DNA from: Sulfuritalea sp.
GTDB lineage: Bacteria > Pseudomonadota > Gammaproteobacteria > Burkholderiales > Rhodocyclaceae
Length of the DNA stretch: 10,464 nucleotides
Assembly (NCBI GenBank): GCA_026399445.1
Contig: JAPLRA010000444.1
Span: forward strand, 1 to 10,464
Direction of reading: 5' to 3'
Part shown: positions 8,261 through 10,464 of the stretch, piece by piece
Position numbering within the stretch: the stretch's first letter is position 1
How the letters are laid out: every line of letters begins with the position of its first letter
Program-made: the position numbers and the translations under genes
The notes under the pieces: generated by a model
The model's database searches: none
The model's input: only the letters and a program-made list of their open reading frames with translations
Told to the model about the DNA's origin: nothing

Positions 8261-8311
8261 CTCAATGATTTAATGGACTGAGCTGCTTCAATTCTCACCT
8301 TCACAACAGAC

Positions 8312-9826
8312 TTAGCGAAGACGCACGATCTGGCGCGGATAGGGTTTGCCCGCCCGTAACGGTTTGGGTAGGCCGCGTATTGCGGTTGCGGCCTGTTCCC
8401 GTGTTGAATAGTCTCCGTGCGTAATGCCGTAGCGCGGCTTGCCGCTAAGTTCGGAGTAATACACATGAATACTGTCCATGTCGGTCCCGCTGGACGACAG
8501 TTTGCGCAGCAGGGCTTCAATTTCGCCATGTCGGTCGGCGTCCGTCGCGAACAACTGAATGAACCAGCGGTCGTTCGGCAGTTTCTCCAGCCAGGTGCGT
8601 CCCGCTTCAAGTCTGGCAAGGGTTAGGGGCCCGGCCTTGGGCGGCGGTAGCGGAGCGACGATGACGGGCTCTGCCGGGGCTGCCGTTAAAGGCGGCAGCG
8701 TGCTGGCGGCGGCGGATGGCGCTGGTGGCGTGGTTGCTACCGCAGGCAATGCGGCGGGAGTTGGCGTTGATGGAGCGTCAGTCGTCGTTGATGTCGCCAG
8801 CGGTGTTGTAGCCTGGGCTGGCGGCGCGCTGGCCGCAACAGCGGGTGCGGCGGCGCCTGCTGGAGCCGAAGGTGCGACCGTGACGGCTACCGGGGCGCCG
8901 ATATCGTTGCGGGATGCGGTCAGCAGCCAAATGGCGCTCGCCAAAGCGACCATGCCGAGCAAGGCGGCGATCCCGAGGGCCCGCGCTCTATTCGTTGGCT
9001 TGCCCCCGTATGTTGCTTCGCTGAACTCGCAGTCTCGAATCGCGGCCTTTATCTCTTTCGGCCCAATTTGGTGGCTGCCTGCGGAAAAGGCTGCGAGCAG
9101 GGATTTGTCGGCCAGAATGTTGATGCGACGGGTGAGGCCGAGCGAGCTCTGCTCGATCATTTTCAGCGCCGGTCCAGAGAACACACTGGGGCCACGATAA
9201 CCGGCGGCACGCATGCGGAAATCGAGATAATGGTTGATGTCGTCGCGCACCAGCGGCTCGAGGCCGAAGTTGTGGGTGATGCGCTCCTTCAACTGGCGCA
9301 TGTCCGGCCGGGCGAGAATGTCGTTCAGCTCGGGCTGGCCGAAGAGCACCAGTTGCAGCAGCTTGTTGCGGTTGGTCTCAAGGTTCGACAGCAGGCGGAT
9401 CTCTTCGAGCGTTTCCACCGGCATGGCATGCGCTTCGTCGATCAGCACAACCACCTGGCGCCCTTCACTGAAGGACTTGATCAGGTGCTCCTGCAAGGAG
9501 CGCATGACCACAGAGTTGCGGGCGCTGTCCGGCACATCCAGACGCAGCTCGTCGGAGATGGCATAGAGAATATCGTCGCGCGATAGCGACGGATTGGCCA
9601 GATAGATGATGGTGACGGTTTCCGGCAGACGTTCCATCAGTACGCGACAGAGCATGGTTTTTCCGCTGCCGACTTCGCCGCTGACCTTGACGATGCCCTC
9701 GTCATGGGTGACGGCGTAAATCAGGGCGTCAAGCGTCGCCCCACGATTGGCCCCGTCAAAGAAAAAGTCGGTATGGGGCGTGATGCGGAAGGGTGCTTCG
9801 CTAAGTCCGAAGTGGTCCAGATACAT
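8312..9826 (-). CDS. ExeA/MshM-type AAA ATPase with transmembrane segment and C-terminal SPOR-like domain
   Basis: The 504-residue product opens with MYLDHFGLSEAPFRITP and FFFDGANRGATLDAL, a hallmark of ExeA/GspA/MshM ATPases. Walker A is GEVGSGKT (50-57), Walker B VVVLIDEAH (125-133), and FGQPELNDIL (162-171) plus RRINILADK (233-241) are further family motifs. The cytoplasmic ATPase ends near 270; a membrane span lies at about 283-303, followed by a Pro/Ala/Thr-rich spacer (about 308-400) and a C-terminal domain (about 401-504) with a SPOR-like pattern (WFIQLFATD, YGITHGDYSTREQAATAIRG, LP). SPOR domains bind denuded peptidoglycan. In ExeA the periplasmic part also binds peptidoglycan and, with ExeB, helps the secretin assemble. 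Its place just before mshL fits that role. It follows the regulator gene by 25 bp without a clear ribosome binding site. MshM is the closest name for the ATPase half, but the tail is additional. Confidence 0.88.
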   Translation of the reverse strand: MYLDHFGLSEAPFRITPHTDFFFDGANRGATLDALIYAVTHDEGIVKVSGEVGSGKTMLCRVLMERLPETVTIIYLANPSLSRDDILYAISDELRLDVPDSARNSVVMRSLQEHLIKSFSEGRQVVVLIDEAHAMPVETLEEIRLLSNLETNRNKLLQLVLFGQPELNDILARPDMRQLKERITHNFGLEPLVRDDINHYLDFRMRAAGYRGPSVFSGPALKMIEQSSLGLTRRINILADKSLLAAFSAGSHQIGPKEIKAAIRDCEFSEATYGGKPTNRARALGIAALLGMVALASAIWLLTASRNDIGAPVAVTVAPSAPAGAAAPAVAASAPPAQATTPLATSTTTDAPSTPTPAALPAVATTPPAPSAAASTLPPLTAAPAEPVIVAPLPPPKAGPLTLARLEAGRTWLEKLPNDRWFIQLFATDADRHGEIEALLRKLSSSGTDMDSIHVYYSELSGKPRYGITHGDYSTREQAATAIRGLPKPLRAGKPYPRQIVRLR

Positions 9827-9851
9827 GGTGTCGGTCAGTCAATCCGGAGGC

Positions 9852-10464
9852 TCATTGCGGGCTGGCGCGCTTGTCCCGGGCCAGCGTGTCGATGCGATTG
9901 TAAAGCGTCGTGCGGTTTACGCCGAGCAGTCGCGCCGCCTGGCTCATGTTGCCATGGGCGACCTGCTGCGCGGCTTCAATGTAGGCTTCTTCCCAGAGGC
10001 GCAAGGTGGCGTCGAGGTTGAAGTCGCGCCGATTTTGAATATCGTTCAGGGCAATTGATACGAGTTCGTCTCTGGCTGAGAGAGTCGGCGCTGGCGGTAC
10101 GGCGATCGCGGGCGATTCACTGCCCGGATCCGGATCCAGTTCGGCTTCAAGGTCGTAAACATCGACCATCTTTCCGGCGTGCTTGGTGGTCAGACGGATC
10201 GCGATATTGCGCAATTCGCGTACGTTGCCCGGGAAGCGATAGGCCAGCAGCCGTTCCTTGGCCTCTTCGGCAAGTTGGAACGGTGGCAAATCGGCCTGTG
10301 CCGAGTACACGGCGCGGAAGTGTTCAAGAAGGCGGATGCGGTCGTTGCCGAGATCGCGCAGTGGCGGTATGGCGACAGTGAATACCGAAAGCCGGTGGTA
10401 CAGGTCGGCGCGGAAGCGTCCTTCGCGAACCTCTTTTTTCAAATCCCGGTTGGTGGCGGTGACG
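9852..10464 (-). CDS. Sigma-54-dependent transcriptional activator with Fis-type HTH, 3' part
   Basis: The open frame enters from the right edge (VTATNRDLKKEVREGRFRAD onwards) and stops at TGA 9854-9852, leaving about 203 residues. The visible part is the end of the sigma-54 AAA+ domain: the TNRDL strand, the arginine-finger region GRFRADLYHRLSVF, and sensor II FPGNVRELRN. A linker follows, then a C-terminal Fis-family helix-turn-helix (NMSQAARLLGVNRTTLYNRI). The Walker motifs, the GAFTGA loop and any N-terminal sensor or receiver domain lie outside the window, so the signal it responds to cannot be told. Such activators remodel sigma-54 RNA polymerase at -24/-12 promoters. Its 25-bp spacing from the ATPase gene on the same strand suggests co-transcription and perhaps control of this or a pilin operon. 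A TTG at 10442 is not the true start; the frame continues upstream. Confidence 0.9.
   Translation of the reverse strand, partial: VTATNRDLKKEVREGRFRADLYHRLSVFTVAIPPLRDLGNDRIRLLEHFRAVYSAQADLPPFQLAEEAKERLLAYRFPGNVRELRNIAIRLTTKHAGKMVDVYDLEAELDPDPGSESPAIAVPPAPTLSARDELVSIALNDIQNRRDFNLDATLRLWEEAYIEAAQQVAHGNMSQAARLLGVNRTTLYNRIDTLARDKRASPQ

Noticed and set aside
8285..8303. Possible -24/-12 sigma-54 promoter before mshL
   Set aside because: The GG and GC elements are 11 bases apart instead of 10, and the flanking bases do not fit TGGCAC-N5-TTGC.
8218..8619. Minus-strand 133-codon open frame overlapping the end of the ATPase gene
   Set aside because: It lies in a different frame from the SPOR-like tail, has no ribosome binding site or domain, and runs into the promoter gap.
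1..10464. Reading the locus as a general type II secretion system or a PilMNOPQ type IVa pilus locus
   Set aside because: The lipoprotein MshL-type secretin (SAGHI motif), the ExeA/MshM ATPase, the TPR protein and the MshEN-type ATPase together fit the MSHA-like class better, and no GspC or GspG-K gene is present.

Overview
The window is one uninterrupted block of minus-strand genes encoding the inner-membrane, periplasmic and secretin parts of an MSHA-like type IV pilus, a system related to type II secretion. The high GC content, the protein style and the gene combination suggest a betaproteobacterium (Rhodocyclales/Nitrosomonadales-like). That placement is an inference; no rRNA or other taxonomic marker is present.

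Read in the direction of transcription (right to left), the genes are: the 3' part of a sigma-54-dependent activator with a Fis-type HTH (9852-10464, cut by the window edge); an ExeA/MshM-type AAA ATPase with a transmembrane segment and a C-terminal SPOR-like domain (8312-9826); a 115-bp AT-rich gap with a plausible sigma-70 promoter; the lipoprotein secretin MshL (6319-8196, TTG start); a TPR protein with one membrane span, MshN-like (4937-6322); the assembly ATPase MshE with an N-terminal MshEN (c-di-GMP type) domain (3173-4897); the polytopic platform protein MshG (1918-3120); a GspL-like/MshI-like protein whose frame is broken near 1490 (403-1918); and the start of a bitopic coiled-coil MshJ/PilO-like protein (1-347, cut by the window edge). 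Gaps are short or absent (ATGA overlap mshL/mshN, TGATG overlap mshG/mshI), as expected of an operon.

Together, MshE powers pilin assembly through MshG; MshI and MshJ would form the inner-membrane alignment complex; MshL is the outer-membrane pore; the ATPase/SPOR protein and the TPR protein probably help the secretin assemble through the peptidoglycan, as ExeA and ExeB do in type II secretion. No pilin, prepilin peptidase or MshK gene lies in the window, so they must be outside it or absent.

I do not see a wholly new system. The points most worth a second look are the frame break in mshI, the SPOR-tailed ATPase paired with a TPR protein that has an ExeB-like N-terminus, the altered arginine positions of the MshEN domain, and the internal promoter before mshL. 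There is no intergenic stretch longer than 115 bp, and I found no RNA gene, insertion sequence, CRISPR array or convincing terminator.
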